NCBI RefSeq assembly: GCF_910592395.1
Contig: NC_088311.1
Location: forward strand, 21,548,646-21,608,645
Length of the DNA: 60,000 nt
Direction: 5' to 3'
Origin: Lineus longissimus
Lineage: Eukaryota > Nemertea > Pilidiophora > Heteronemertea > Lineidae
The notes below the pieces were generated by a model. That model saw only the letters and a list, made by a program, of their open reading frames with translations, was not told where the DNA came from and searched no databases. Of the stretch, positions 13,236 through 25,530 are shown piece by piece. The first letter of the stretch is position 1. Every line of letters begins with the position of its first letter. A program made the position numbers and the translations under genes.

Positions 13236-13700
13236 GCAGTGGGAGTATAAACTCTAGTTTCAGCGATCTAAGACCGGTTGATTCATCACTTCAAAAATGT
13301 AACAAATGGCCAAGACAGACCATGACGTCATGACCATTGGACAAATTGGTGTTGTCAACCGGTTGTTTATCCAAATTGAACATTTTCAAAGGCATCGAAC
13401 GAACATGTAGATATTTTGAGGCCAGACTTGAAGATACAGAATTGGACTGAGATTGGTGAAACTGGAATCATTCTAGTTTTACGAATCTAGGACTGTTTCA
13501 TTAGTTAATACGAAATTGAAACAAAGGCCAAGGACGTGATGTCATGATCATCAGAATTTGGTCTCCCCCACCGTTTGTCAATCTGTTAACCTATTGAATT
13601 GAATGCCATTGAGTGCCAATGTGGCTGATGTCTATTTGGGCCAAGATAAGAATAGTCCAAAAATGTCTTATATTGGTGAAACCAGAGTATTTTGATAGGC
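13236..13700. repeat. Tandem repeat, about 220-base unit
   Basis: Two main copies, with a partial third, share the order CTCTAGTTT..., CGATCTAAGACCGGTT or CGAATCTAGGACTGTT, GAAACAAAGGCCAAG or its variant, GACGTCATGACCAT or GATGTCATGATCAT, and a CCGGTTG / CACCGTTTGTC segment. The first copy contains the palindrome CATGACGTCATG (13321-13332), a perfect CRE, which is mutated in the second. Confidence 0.75.
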
Positions 13701-13984
13701 CTTCAGTGATGGTACCATTGGTATGATTAGAGTCTGGGATCCAAAAAGTGATATCGTGCACATAGTGGTAACTTCCAGATCTAACCGAGTAGTAATGCTA
13801 TTAATTTGACTGATGGCTGTTCATGTATTTCGCTTGCTTTCATTGGGGTAATGGAGTCGAATGTATAATTCAACAGAAAATTCCTGTTTGCTCCATCTAT
13901 TAATGTGCGTCTAATTCCACATCCACCATATTATGATATATTTGTCTGGTTTGTATATCAAAGATTGAATGAATGTTACACTGT

Positions 13985-14072
13985 CATAGAAAAGGCAACA
14001 AAATGGTGTAGCCTGAAATATTCAAGTTGCTTTTGCCACAGAAAAGGCAACAAAATGGTGTAACCAGAAGTG
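13985..14072. repeat. Short tandem duplication, 54-base spacing
   Basis: AGAAAAGGCAACAAAATGGT followed by GTA occurs at about 13988 and again at about 14041 with almost no change. The sequence between is unique. Confidence 0.85.
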
Positions 14073-14684
14073 TAGAAGATGCTTCGGCCAGTGGAAAGAA
14101 CCCTTTGGATCATTAACAAAGACTAAGGGAGTCTCCCACTTCCCTGGTTTGCTTCTCAAGTCAGGTCGAGGCCAGAGGCATCACTTGCCCAGTACGAAGA
14201 TTGGCAAGACGTACAGAGCCAGTTCTTCTCAACCATTCTTGACCAAAACCACTATTGATCCAACCAACCAGTGAAAAAGAATATTGATATAAAGCAATTT
14301 TCCTTGAGTAGTATGTTTTATAACTAATCCATATCAACCCTGTTCATAAAGGCAGCAGCACATAAGAACATTAAAGTGCATTTCCTCAAGAGGAAATTAC
14401 AAATAGTAAAAGTAGCTTATGATAATGTTCGAGAACATGGTCTGAATGGAATTGATGCACTTATAATGAGATTTATGAATTTTCAATAAATGCGCTGTAT
14501 CGATCCTGTGAATTCTCTTGTCAATCAACTGTCATGCGGAAGATATGTTGGAAACTTTTTAGAGAATATTCCTGCACAGCTAGGGATTACGGGTACGTCG
14601 TGGTGTAGAGACTCGCAGAGAGAGCAGCACCAGTGTTGCAGCTGTGCACTTTTGTCTCACTTCTGCTTAAAACCACACGTGAGT

Positions 14685-14950
14685 TCATCCCATGCAACCA
14701 TGGTACATCCAACGGGAATAAGGTTCTAGTGTAAACTGAATAACTTCTTTTTATGTTCATTCCATAAAACCATGGTAAACCATGATCAGCCCAAGTGTAT
14801 AAGCCGAATACCCCATTTGACCTCATCCCATACAACCATGGTAAGCCATAAGAATGCGGCCCCAGTGTATGCCGAAAACCCCATTCGAGTTCATCCCATA
14901 CACCATGGTAAGCCATAAGAATCTGGCTCCAGTGTCGGCCGAATCCCATG
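14685..14950. repeat. Four-unit tandem repeat, about 68-base unit
   Basis: CCCATACAACCATGGTAAGC and variants recur at about 14688, 14760, 14827 and 14896, each followed by a CCAGTGTAT...GCCGAA-type string and CCCCATT. The minus-strand open frame across it only translates the repeat (GLPWLYGMRSN-like units). Confidence 0.85.
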
Positions 14951-15950
14951 TTTGAATATTTCATGACAACGTGTCAATACAATTCGGTCAACAAGCAAGA
15001 AATGGGGAAAAAGTAACCGAGCGAAGTAGTTAAGATGTGCGCCTGAGTAGGTTGGGGTATGGATGTGGAATGATAGATTTGTGAGCGTGTGGGTGCACAG
15101 GAGTTTGGTGATTGTCTGGGGAATGTTTTGTCTTTTTATGAATGATGAAAAAATATACTGACGTTGATTAAGACTGATCATCTGTGAACAAGAAATCTCC
15201 CAAAGGTTCTTGTTTTATTGATCGTTTTTAGATATCAATGAAGTCGTCGCGTCGTAGAAGCTGGTGAAAATATCTTCCTCCATTTGGTTTGATACTCAAT
15301 AGTGTGTGTCTAGATTGGTCTTTTCCAGCAACGAGTTTGGTTTTGAACCCAAGTTCAAGTTTATCCTAGAGCTCGGTTGTCACTGTCAACAGCTGATAAA
15401 GAGAGGAAATACTGGTCAAAGGACACCACCCTGATCAAAGCTTAGGGCTTTGTGATGTGGACTGCTGACTTTGTTACCAAAAATCGACCTACTGTCTAGG
15501 GTGCATCTCAAAAATTCTGAATGCAGAAGAAGAAACAGCATCTCAGCACAGGCCTGTACATGTGAGCTAGGACTCAAGACTCAAGTATTTCTATTTAGAA
15601 TATAGGCAGGTGGGTGTACCAATTCTATTTGATATGTGATCTCAAAATATTTTGTGTGTCAAGTGGTCTGATCTGGGAAGGTAGGTCTAGGTGGGCCTAG
15701 AGAAGAGCCATCGATATTATTATCAGAGTTTGTCTTTGCAGTGGATATTGATCAGAACCAGTAGGGTAGTAGGTAGGACCCCGGCTCGTTCATAAACAGG
15801 CATCAGTACTCCACGACACAGGAAAATCATTTCTTGCTTCGTGATTTGGATTATTATATCCGGGGAAGGAATTGTTCATGGAGGAGTAAGTACTCGTTTT
15901 GGTATCTTCAACTAGCTGGCGGTTATATGAAAGCAATCAGCCGCATCAGA
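14951..15950. other. Non-coding DNA
   Basis: Nothing recognisable beyond AT-rich sequence. A donor-like GGAGGAGTAAGTAC at about 15880-15893 has no acceptable reading frame before it. Confidence 0.4.
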
Positions 15951-15954
15951 AAGA

Positions 15955-16030
15955 GCTACCAACGGGCCTCGAACCTGTAACCATATCTGTTCACAAGGTA
16001 AACGCCTTAACCACTAGACCATCAGATACG
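15955..16030 (-). mobile_element. tRNA-derived SINE head, minus strand
   Basis: On the minus strand, TGGTCTAGTGGTTAAGG (16005-16021) is a near-perfect pol III A box and ACAGGTTCGAGGCCC (around 15962-15978) a B box. The surrounding stems do not close as in a true tRNA, and no anticodon arm is convincing. The body beyond the head is not recognised. Confidence 0.65.
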
Positions 16031-17095
16031 GTCATTGGTTAACTCCGAATTAGGCAAATTTTGGAATCCTTTGTTATTCAGAATGCACTTCTAACCTATC
16101 CATTCTGTCTGGGTCCCATCCTCTGTGATGATTTGTGAAAGATGAGAATCCAAGGTTAATATCCCCTGGGCACAGGTGTCGTGCCAGATAATGGGGTTCA
16201 TAATGTCACCCAGGCAGATTGCCATTCGTCCCATCAGCCATTGTTCAGACCGAGTACGAGTTTATTTTGAATAAGGGGAACACTCGAATGAGGTTTGGAT
16301 CCATCATGTTCCTTTCTGCCCCAAAAAAGTCACCCCTGGACAGAACAGTATATTTGAAACATGTCAAGTTTGGCAAACTTTTAAAGAACAGTTCAATAAT
16401 TTCAATTAGATTTCCTATTTTGACCAATAAACTACAAAAATGTGCAAACATTTCTGTATTTACCGAAAGTTGCTGAATGGAGAAATGAAAAAATCCATTC
16501 TTTGTTTATTGTGTAATTCATATCGGAAGCTCTGCAATGACCTTGCAATTGCATCTCTTCTAATGAGACTCATCAATCAACTAACTCGTTAATCTGTCTC
16601 CCTCATTATCCTAGTGGGACATTAACATTGTGTAATCGGCCAGTAACTGGAGAACTAGTTAGCTTAGATATTAACTAATTGACTAGAATTATAACACGAT
16701 GATAAAGAATAATTTGTTGATTATTTGTGATGTGGTTCGGGAAAATGATGATGTTTGTTTATATGTTGTTGTTCTTGTAAAGCTATTTACTGAAAATGAA
16801 AACTATTGATGCAAGAAGGTTCCCCTCCATATGCTTCAAGGCTTTAAAAAGAAGAGACCACACTTAAATGTTACAAGATCCTTTTTAAGAAGTGATTGAA
16901 ATTGGCATATTGATTTGCAGTAGTCAATTTACCCCTTTCCATGCTTTTCTATAGTCAATTTCAGAAGCCACTTTGCCCTTCCTACTCTTGCTGTCTATGT
17001 GCAACTTAAATTCTATTGATTCCAACAACTTTGTTGTAAATTCATATCCGGAATATTGATATTTGACAACTTGTCGTCATTTTGCCTTTTGTCCC
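16031..17095. other. Non-coding DNA
   Basis: AT-rich sequence. The open frames at 16219-16476 (plus) and 16245-16451 (minus) mirror each other and lack motifs or splice support. Confidence 0.4.
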
Positions 17096-17098
17096 TAA

Positions 17099-17229
17099 GG
17101 CACCTTCTCCATAGAGTTATACCCTATACTACACTATACGCGAACAATGGCTTCACAAAGGGTGCATGACCATGAAACTATTGTTCGCATATAGTATAGT
17201 ATAGGGTATAGCTCTATGGAATAGGTGCC
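17099..17229. mobile_element. Foldback MITE (131 bases) with TAA target duplication
   Basis: Two 52-base arms, 17099-17150 and 17178-17229, are inverted copies matching at about 46 positions around a 27-base loop. The ends are GGCACCT...AGGTGCC. TAA flanks both ends (17096-17098 and 17230-17232), a 3-base target duplication typical of PIF/Harbinger-type elements. It is too short to encode a transposase and is likely non-autonomous. Confidence 0.85.
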
Positions 17230-17232
17230 TAA

Positions 17233-18000
17233 AGGCCTCTTCTATAAATTTCATAATCCTACAAACTAGCCCCGACCAATAAAACCACTCGGTTATTCAT
17301 TCAGCGATCTTGACACATGGTGTTGAAGTATTGGTTCACTTTAGGTTTCGATTTTGTCGTGAAGATTTCTGCCCTGAGTAATCTGTGCTTCAGGATGTCA
17401 AAAGCCCATTACAAGCTCCTCCTTGATACAATACAGTTAGTTCCTTTTCTATTTTCTCTCATTCGAGTTGACTAGCACCTTCTGCTATTATGTGCATCTC
17501 CGGTTTCATAGTTGACATGGACTTTTTCAACGAAGACAAACCAGGGCCCAAACAGAACAAATGCGCATACACTGAACAAGCCACTTTGACCTTTGATATG
17601 ATGCAAAAACCTTGGTAGTGAACATGTGTGATTCTTTGTTCTTGGTGAACACATGACTGATCAACGCCCAAACAAACTTTTTCGAAAAGGTCCATCGCAC
17701 CAGTCAGAGGAAGCCGTTGAGGTCCACAGCAAACCTGCAGCAAACAAAAGACTGTGTGGTTGCATTAAGGCCACCTGCTGACCGATTCCTCCTGCTCCCT
17801 CCTGACTATTGCTCCTTGTAACAAAATTACCTCCATTCTCTCCATAAGATCTGTACACATATTTGTGTTTGAAGTAATCCCCTTGATCATGGCAACGCTT
17901 CAGGGTCAAGGACACTTGGCCAATGCCAACATGAATCTCAATCAATTCTATGAGAGCAGACGATGTATTATTTACATACAGTTTGATGTAATGGGAAAGG
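17233..18000. other. Non-coding DNA
   Basis: Several overlapping minus-strand frames (17459-17945) exist but share no recognised domain and have no consistent splice junctions. Confidence 0.35.
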
Positions 18001-18330
18001 GATGAGTGGGTGACTGTGAGGACTCATATTCTTATGATTGTGGGTTTGAACCTGACACCGACACATTCCTTGTGACTCTGTGTGTTGGACTTGTCCACGT
18101 CGGTGGGAAATATGGTAGAAATGTCTTTAACTGTAGGAAATATGTTAGACATGTCCATTACAGTGGGAAATATGATAGACCTGTCTATAACGGTGATAAC
18201 GTCCTGACAGCAAAGCTTTCTCCAATGATGTTATCTGTCACAAGGGATGGGGTTGGAAACTGCGAGGCTGTACTGTATGATTGCGGCAATCAATGCCCAA
18301 TAACGCTGCTAGAATCCAGTCTATAAATGT
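18001..18330 (+). repeat. SINE-like remnant and 30-base tandem repeat
   Basis: GATTGTGGGTTTGAACCTGA near 18037-18056 resembles a pol III B box; the A box is poor. From about 18099, three 30-base units read GGGAAATATGGTAGAAATGT, GGAAATATGTTAGACATGT and GGGAAATATGATAGACCTGT. Because the period is a multiple of three, a 106-codon frame stays open. Without splice or family support I treat it as repeat DNA. Confidence 0.5.
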
Positions 18331-19589
18331 GGTCTTCTGGCTATGAGTCCACTGATCCTAAAACACGCATTCGTTTCATGTCTGCACAGACAAATAAAAA
18401 CTTTGCCAATCAACTAAGCTTCTGATCGAGCCATAGTCGGCGAAGATCGTAAATGAAATGGTGTAGATCCCGTTGATGGAAATTGCCTTAAAAGCTCATT
18501 CAATAATGATGCTTATTCGACAGTTGACATTGATCTGCTTTGAAGTATCGAGAACTTGAGGTAATTGAGTTTCTGACTGATTAATTTACTGGTAGAGGTA
18601 CCGGGTACGGTAAAATATCTGTGGAATCGTCCGATTCAAAATGACATTTGCTTCTTCTGGACGCCTTGAGGTTTTGGGTAATTTCATATAGGAAATAGCT
18701 TTTTTGTTGTAATGTAGTTTCGTGACGTTAGGGAATGGGAGCCTTGGGTCAAAGTTCGAATCTTTCTTTTGGTCTCGTCTACGGGTAAAACTGGTAATTG
18801 GTGGGTTTAATGTTGATGGCAAGATGCTAGGATCAGCAATTCTTTTTGCAGGTTCCTACAATGATCAGTGCAAATAAGCAATTTTTGTCGCATGTGATCG
18901 TGATCACAGGTTGCAGTGATTTATATTGCTCTTTTGTGGCTCACTTTAATATTTCCAGAGAATGTACCTCAAGATATTGAGAACAACAGCATGCTTTAAT
19001 TCATTCTCAAAATATTTTCATCGGATACGAAAAGTAACTTTGTTGCAATAATATATGGTAAACACATTTGATACATGTTGAGTTATTCATTAAGCAATGT
19101 TCTGATAAATCATAACATATGTAATGTTACAATTGGTTGTTGACTCTGGAAGTTATAACATTGCTGTCCCGGGTCTGCATCAGGACACTGTTCCAGCCAG
19201 ACCCACTTGGCGTGTCCTTTTTGGACCGAAAAAATGAGGTTGTTGCCGGTGGTGGTTGAGTGCTAGAAAATGCCACCACATCTGTCATAATGTACACTTT
19301 TATGTAATGAGCAAACATAGCCTCAGCTCTTTCCAGTGTTGTTGACATGATATGTCTGGCTAACCCAAAGAACATTTTTCCATTTCTGACATAATTAGCT
19401 GACAGATGTTCACTTTATGTAACCCAAACAAGCTACAACATATAGTCACTGCCCACTTAATGCAGGTTCCAGTTGATTAAGGCAAAATTCACCTCAAAAT
19501 CAGTGAGTTGCCAAAGATGGGTACCCCGCCTGGTATTTCCTCATACCAGGATCAATACTCAGCGTGCTTGCTGATCATTATTAAACTAT
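18331..19589. other. Non-coding DNA
   Basis: No exon is seen. A small hairpin CCTGGTAT...ATACCAGG lies at about 19527-19548, just before the GC-richer leader of candidate exon A. Confidence 0.4.
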
Positions 19590-19643
19590 CCCGGCGGTAA
19601 ACGATGCAGGCGGGCCGTATTTGTTCTCTCTCACTCACTCAAC
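19590..19643 (+). promoter_or_regulatory. Candidate alternative promoter / 5' leader A
   Basis: A short CpG-containing tract (CCCGGCGGTAAACGATG, CAGGCGGGCCG) breaks the AT-rich background and is followed by TTGTTCTCTCTCACTCACTC just before the ATG. CT-rich initiators are common at invertebrate start sites. The transcription start is not determined. Confidence 0.3.
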
Positions 19644-19726
19644 ATGGACTATAATCATACCGGCGGGTCTGTCAAATCACCCAAACACGATGGAAATGTC
19701 CGTGCCGGGGTGCACTCCTCTCGCAG
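19644..19726 (+). CDS. Candidate alternative first coding exon A (MDYNHTGG)
   Basis: An ATG in a good context (CTCAACATGG) opens 27 codons, MDYNHTGGSVKSPKHDGNVR then AGVHSSR, and the exon ends TCTCGCAG|GTAAGT in phase 2. Upstream is a small GC-rich stretch (19590-19620) and a CT-rich run that could be an initiator. Joining to the acceptor at 38876 is in frame and gives a 161-residue protein. The NHTGG...SP pattern is shared with the 10.1 kb exon, which suggests exon duplication with promoter choice. No frame leads in from upstream with an acceptor, so a first exon is the simplest reading. Confidence 0.6.
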
Positions 19727-22700
19727 GTAAGTAGGGTTACCCTTCTTACGGAATCTTTGCCTTTGGTTGTTTTGGCGATGATTTATCGTCTTGGTTGATT
19801 TGCCAGCTTGCTATTTGGGACAGGTGTGGCCGGTGCCATGTTTTTCTGTCTGGTGATAATTTGAGTGTCTTTCCTGTGCAATTAGCAGGTTGTGGTAGGG
19901 GGTGAACAATTTTACAACAATTAAAAATCGATGTGTCAAGAAGGTGTCTGTCATCTGATTAAAATTACAAGATGCATGTTTTTAGCAATGGTTCTGCTGA
20001 CAGTGGCTGATTCGTCTCATGAATGGCTGGCTGGCTCTGAGGGATAAGGGCTTGTTTTTTTACAGGGCAGGTCACCCTGGGGCGTGGCTCCAAATCCCAG
20101 TCAAAACCTTGAACTATACTTGTGAAACGAAATTTGCACAAATTTCATTTCGGTTCAATCCCACAACCCACCCCTAGCCTGAATTTCTTCCCCATTCTTG
20201 ATGATTTGATATAAAAACTGGAACAGTAAGTCCCAGTCACCTCTCCATTAAGTTCAAGTGATTTTGAAGAGTTTTCAATGCATTCTGGAATATTCTGTTC
20301 CATGTATCGAATTGCTGCCATGCCTGTTTATGTCTCAAGTGTTGACTGACTTCCAGTGGATGCAGTTCCGATAATTGTTGTATACATACACTTGTTTTGA
20401 ACATTTGATAGTCTGTTTTTGGGGGAAAATACTCTACAAGACTTTTTCATATTGTTTGTATTGAACTTTTAGCATACTTGCTAAGCCTATACTTTTAAAA
20501 GTCGTCTGTCATCGTCGTTGTTGCATGAAATAAACTCATGAAATATGAAACCTTGAGAATATGAAATATATTTTTCCAAAAAAAACGTCTTTGCAATTCA
20601 TATTGGCATGCAGCATTAACCACACCATGAAGAGTCTTCAGTTGCCATACACCATGTCTGTGAAATTATCGTGCATTAATGTTTGATTACTTTCCCATAG
20701 CACTCCAATCCACTTCAGTCGCTGGTTCGTTTCATTCCAATATCCACTGCTCAATCAACTTTTCACAGTTGCTAATGACTTTTCACAGCGCTATTACTCT
20801 ACATTCATGTTCATGAGTCCAGTTGATTTTCAGTAAACATGCCTTGCACACAAGTAACTCTGCATTCTTGGTTCGTGCTTTCCGTGAGATGCAGTGTGCA
20901 TACTGGTGTACTGTTTTCTACACTGTTGGGGCTATAATTGTTTCCCCTCTTAATCCTACACGAAGAGTTTACTTTCTGATGGTCAGCATCGAGTTCTCGC
21001 ATGGGATTCCTCTCTTCTGACAAAAACATGCCATGATAGCTCCAAACGCCATGCTTTTCTGTGCAGCCATGACAAATGCTAATCGTATTCCTGACATCTC
21101 CAGCAACTGTAGATTCAATGCATTCTACTGATGCCATTCTCATTCCAACATACTCATCCTCATCTTCCAGATTAACATTGTGATAGAACAAGCGTAGGCG
21201 AGAAACAATCCCTCATTGCAGTGCTAGGAAAATTTCTATCGCTTAACCCCGTTGTTGCGCTTCCATTGACTTGATGCAACATGAGAGAGAGGATTTTGTT
21301 GGGTTTGATCATGTGAGCTTTTTTTTTGTCTCGCCCCTTATAGACATGATTCCAAGGCAAAGAAATCTCCCTGAGCCGACCCTGGATTGACTGATCATGT
21401 CCTTGCTATTTGTTGCTAACACGATGGTGTTCAACATTGGCATTATCATGTTACTGATTCTCACTAGCTTAGTTTCCAGTCCACTACAGTGACGAAAGTG
21501 GGATACTGCATGGTTTTCACAGGCGTTGGATTAATTTCAATGCAAGTTATTGGCACAGCCGTGCTTATTGACCTCAAATCCTGTGAATGAGGTAACCGGT
21601 AACCGGTAAACTGGTGCAGTTGAATCAGACCTAGAGCGTGTGGCATCTTGACCCCACGAGACTTTACATCGCTTTGCCCTTGTTACCCTCTTCCAAAGGA
21701 TAAGTTTGTTCAAAAAACTGTTGAAATGAGACTGTGGATCGTGGGTCCAGTCAGACTGCCTCTTCCGTGCACCATATGCCGTCCCACTTGACACTGCCCG
21801 TGGCGGTATTCATCACGTGTATAAGTTCTGTGTCCTTTTTGAAATGGACCAGCGCTCACCTATAGCTTGAGACCCATGACTGTAAGAGACAGAAAATCAT
21901 GACCAAACAAATATACTTGTGAACCCAATAGAGAAAGTAAATCATTGTATTGCTACTAAAGGGTGAAGCTACAAGAGCTATAGATTTCATTTCATTAATG
22001 TGAAGTGACAAGTTTGGTATCAGAATCAATAGTGGTTCCAATGGAGTTTGTCTGAGGAAGATTGGAGGGTAATGCAATGACGTCCCATGTTCTCGACAAA
22101 GGATGAACGAAGTAAGATTTACAGCCATGTGAAGACAGTCTTAAAAAAGGATTTGTAGTATACATGGTGGTGGTGATAACCCTCTTTGAAGACTCCAGTC
22201 GCCTATAAAAGGAGACTGACTATGATCAGCCAGACATTCACTCCTTGGCTACCACAGTGCATTAGCCTTATGCATTATGGTATGGCATTAGGAATCCACC
22301 TGGATGAGTTATATGTCTTGGGATGTTGTCTTGAACAGTACCATATACAAGAACTCTTGACTGCAGTATGCTACCCAAGCCCAAATATTCAAGGGAGCAA
22401 TACATCCATCAAATGGTGTCAGCCTGAATACCACTCTGATTAACAAGGCAATCTGTATATGTGTAGAGAATTATAATTAGCCAGCAAGTTGACCAAAGTG
22501 ACCAGCCTGGTTGCCTATAATCATCCTCGCTGCTTGGTCATCTGCAAGTGTGCCAATCGTCCGAATGATCTGATCGTCATGACTTCCCTCAATTACCACT
22601 AATGCCACATGGTTGCCTGAACCTAAGTTTATCATGAGCAAAGATCTCCTTTGATAACTCTTCATTGGATGTCCTATGGAATAGTCTCAGGTTTTTTCAT

Positions 22701-22985
22701 GATGGATGTCAAGAATGCAGGGTGTGAGGAGCTTCTGGGCCCATTGCATTCAATGACCACATCTCGTAAGACTGCATTCTGTCTCAAACTGACCAGGCCG
22801 GAGGATCTGGAAGCGCTGACTCAAAGTTTGGTTGATGGACATTTGACACATCCACATGCATATGAATTTGATGCTGACTTCAAACTTTATAAATAACAAC
22901 TGGACAGCTACACCAGGTATGACTTCCAAGTTCTTGCCAGACCCAGGTCCAATTTGAGGGTATTCTTCTATTCCGGTTGAACAAG
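19727..22985. other. Intronic DNA, no exon seen
   Basis: This is AT-rich sequence between candidate exon A and the 23 kb repeat block. It holds a small hairpin at 20125-20153 (GAAACGAAATTTG paired with CAAATTTCATTTC) and a B-box-like GGTTCAATCCCAC at about 20153. Open frames here are short, overlap on opposite strands and have no recognisable motif. Confidence 0.5.
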
Positions 22986-22989
22986 CCAC

Positions 22990-23850
22990 AGACAACTAGA
23001 GCTGAAATGATAGGACTTCATCATCATTCCCAAGACTCCATATATCACCCGCAATGTTCGTTACCTCAGTAATGATCATATTTACCTCATTCATTCTGCT
23101 TACCAGGAGGAAGTTGGCTTGTAACCAACAGGAATATCATTAGCCGGGCATTAGCCTTCCGTTCCTATTTGGTCATTCCTTTGGCTCTGTATATCACCAA
23201 TCCACCTCCGTAATGATCATCCATACCTCATTCGCATTGAGGCTGTTGGCTGGAAACCTAACACAGGAATACCATTAGCCTGTTTGCTTGTCTGGTTATG
23301 AAATGTTTGGTCCAGTGTCAGGAAATAGCTCTTCCTTTTCAATTCTTTTTCAATGTTTGCTCATTCCTTTGGCTCTGCATATCACATATGTACATTCTTA
23401 GTAATGGTCATCCATCCCTCATTTGTATGATTGCTTACCATGAAGCTGTTAACTGGGAACCAACAGGAATACCATTAGCTGGGCTGTCGCCAGTCTGGCT
23501 GTATAATGTAGGTCAGTGTCAGAATGTAGTTCTTCCTTTCCTATTCTTATTCAGTGTTTGGTCATAGCTCCGTATCACCAATGAACCTTAGTATTGATCA
23601 TCTGTACCCCTTTTGTATTACTTACCACCAGGCTGTTGGCTTGAAATCAACAGGAATACCATTAGCTCGGCTGTATAGCCTTCTGTAGCCTTTCATTGTT
23701 TGGTCATTCCCTTGGCTTTCTATATCGCCGCTGTTCCTCGGTAATGACTATCCCTACCTCATTTGTATTGCTTACCGTGAGGCTGTTGGCTGGAAACCAA
23801 CCAGAATACCATTAGCCTGTCTGCTTGTCTGGCTGCATTGGGTCAGCTTG
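22990..23850. repeat. Diverged tandem array, about 130-200-base units
   Basis: CAGGAATACCATTAGC or a variant recurs near 23139, 23265, 23466, 23650 and 23803. Around it, in constant order, are CTGTATATCACC, GTAATGATCATCC, TACCTCATTTGTAT, GCTTACC, GGCTGTTGGCTGGAAACCAA and TGTTTGGTCATTCCTTTGGC. Five or more decayed units. A weaker related piece is at 24120-24200. Confidence 0.85.
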
Positions 23851-25530
23851 TTGATATACTGTATGGATCTAACTTTGAGCGTAACTTTGTCGGGCTGTGG
23901 ATTGTAGGTCAAATGTTAAAGGGACAAATTAGGTGTGGAATTTTGGTGGCTAGGAGGACGTTGTTCCACCTTGCCACCATGGGCCGCCACATGTAGTGTC
24001 AAACTAATGATGATCTTGAATGATGATTTCTGCTGGCCGTTTTGCAAGGCTGTTTTTGACATGGCTTGAACATTTCAGGTTGGCCAGCAGTATCAATGAT
24101 TATACGGTCCTGTGGTATCCTCTCCACTTTGTTCGATCTGCTTACCATCTGATTCATACCATTGGCTTGTTGTTTGCAGACCCACAGGAATATGCATGTA
24201 TCACTGCCTGTCTCTGAACTGTTGCTCTGTGACTCTCAAGATTAATGGAAAATGTAGGGTCAGAAGTTCAATTTGATGGGCAGGTTCATCTTCCTTTGGT
24301 TCCTCATCAGATTTCAACCAATACCTTACTTCGATCTTCACAGTTTGTATTTCACTGTCCTCTTCAATAACTGTGCTAACTGTTCATTCAACTCATCTTT
24401 GCTCTGTTGCTCAGTCTCAACACTGTATGATTGGTAAGATAATGGAGATGAATTATTGGGTAGAAATTGCAGGGCTGACTACAGTAACTACTGTATAAAC
24501 ATTCATCAATACCGTGAAAGATGTTGGCTAGAAATCACGAAACGCATTGAGACCTTTGGCAATTTAATATCAGGGAGAACAGCGGCATCTTGTTAATAAT
24601 GTATTCCCTGCCCTCGGATGTTCACCTGCTGATTAATTTTTTTGTCAATGAAAACATAATTTATTGAACCATATTCAAATCATTTGCAGTGTACATGGGA
24701 TTATTTTTGTGTTGTTCAATTAGCGACTCAGGATTGCTGGCTCCACTTAGTATTTTTTCCAGATTTTTCTATTATCAGTATATTATGCCTCGAAAAACAA
24801 ATGTGTTTTCTTGGCCATACTCTTTAAGTACACATTGCCATTTGTGGCATTAGTATGCAGCTTCTCTGACCACTCTTTCCCTATTTTCCGTGGTCACATC
24901 AATTAATAAAGAATACCATTGGAAAGGAAAATGTGCTAAGCATAGAATTGTTGTGATTTTCAGTGTTGCGCTTTGGAACTTCTTGGTAGCATATTTTGAA
25001 ATGACCAATAACAAAGTTTGCTTAAAACTTCAACTCCTCAAACTTCGTTATGATTGATCAAATATTTTGCAAATTATCCTTTCATGCTTTGATTACCAGA
25101 CTGTGAAAGGAACAAAGGAATCGGCTGTCCTTCATTTCTCGCTGTTCCATGACACACCTTTGATCCTGACGGCCTTGATGTGATCAGTTTCAGTCATAAA
25201 AGGATCATTGCCTTTGTCATCTGTCTGGTTGTCGTGGTGACGTTATGTCATCAAATTGATGCACCTCGTTGCCATGGTTCCATGATGTTATCTTATCGAA
25301 AGATTCGAGAATGCTCTTTTGCCCTTAGGCTTGCCTCCCTGTATTATATAACAAGGACTACACCATTAGCGTATTGCAAGTGAGCTACTTAGAATAGATT
25401 GCTGCAACCTATCGGCACTGCTGTGTCCAACAAAAAGGTCATTCATATGTGGGTAAAACTGGTAATCACTGTGTGATTGCTGGTCGCTGTGAATACCAGT
25501 CGTCATCATCATATTTGTACCAGTAGATGT
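23851..25530. other. Intronic DNA
   Basis: No exon is recognised. A weak echo of the 23 kb repeat (CTTACCATCTGATTCATACC) is at about 24140. The rest is AT-rich unique sequence. Confidence 0.4.

Noticed and set aside
14587-14964. 125-codon minus-strand frame with repeated GLPWLYGM-like text
   Set aside because: It only translates the 68-base tandem repeat and breaks where units change length.
15955-16030. True tRNA gene on the minus strand
   Set aside because: A and B boxes are good, but acceptor and anticodon stems do not pair properly; a tRNA-derived SINE is the better reading.
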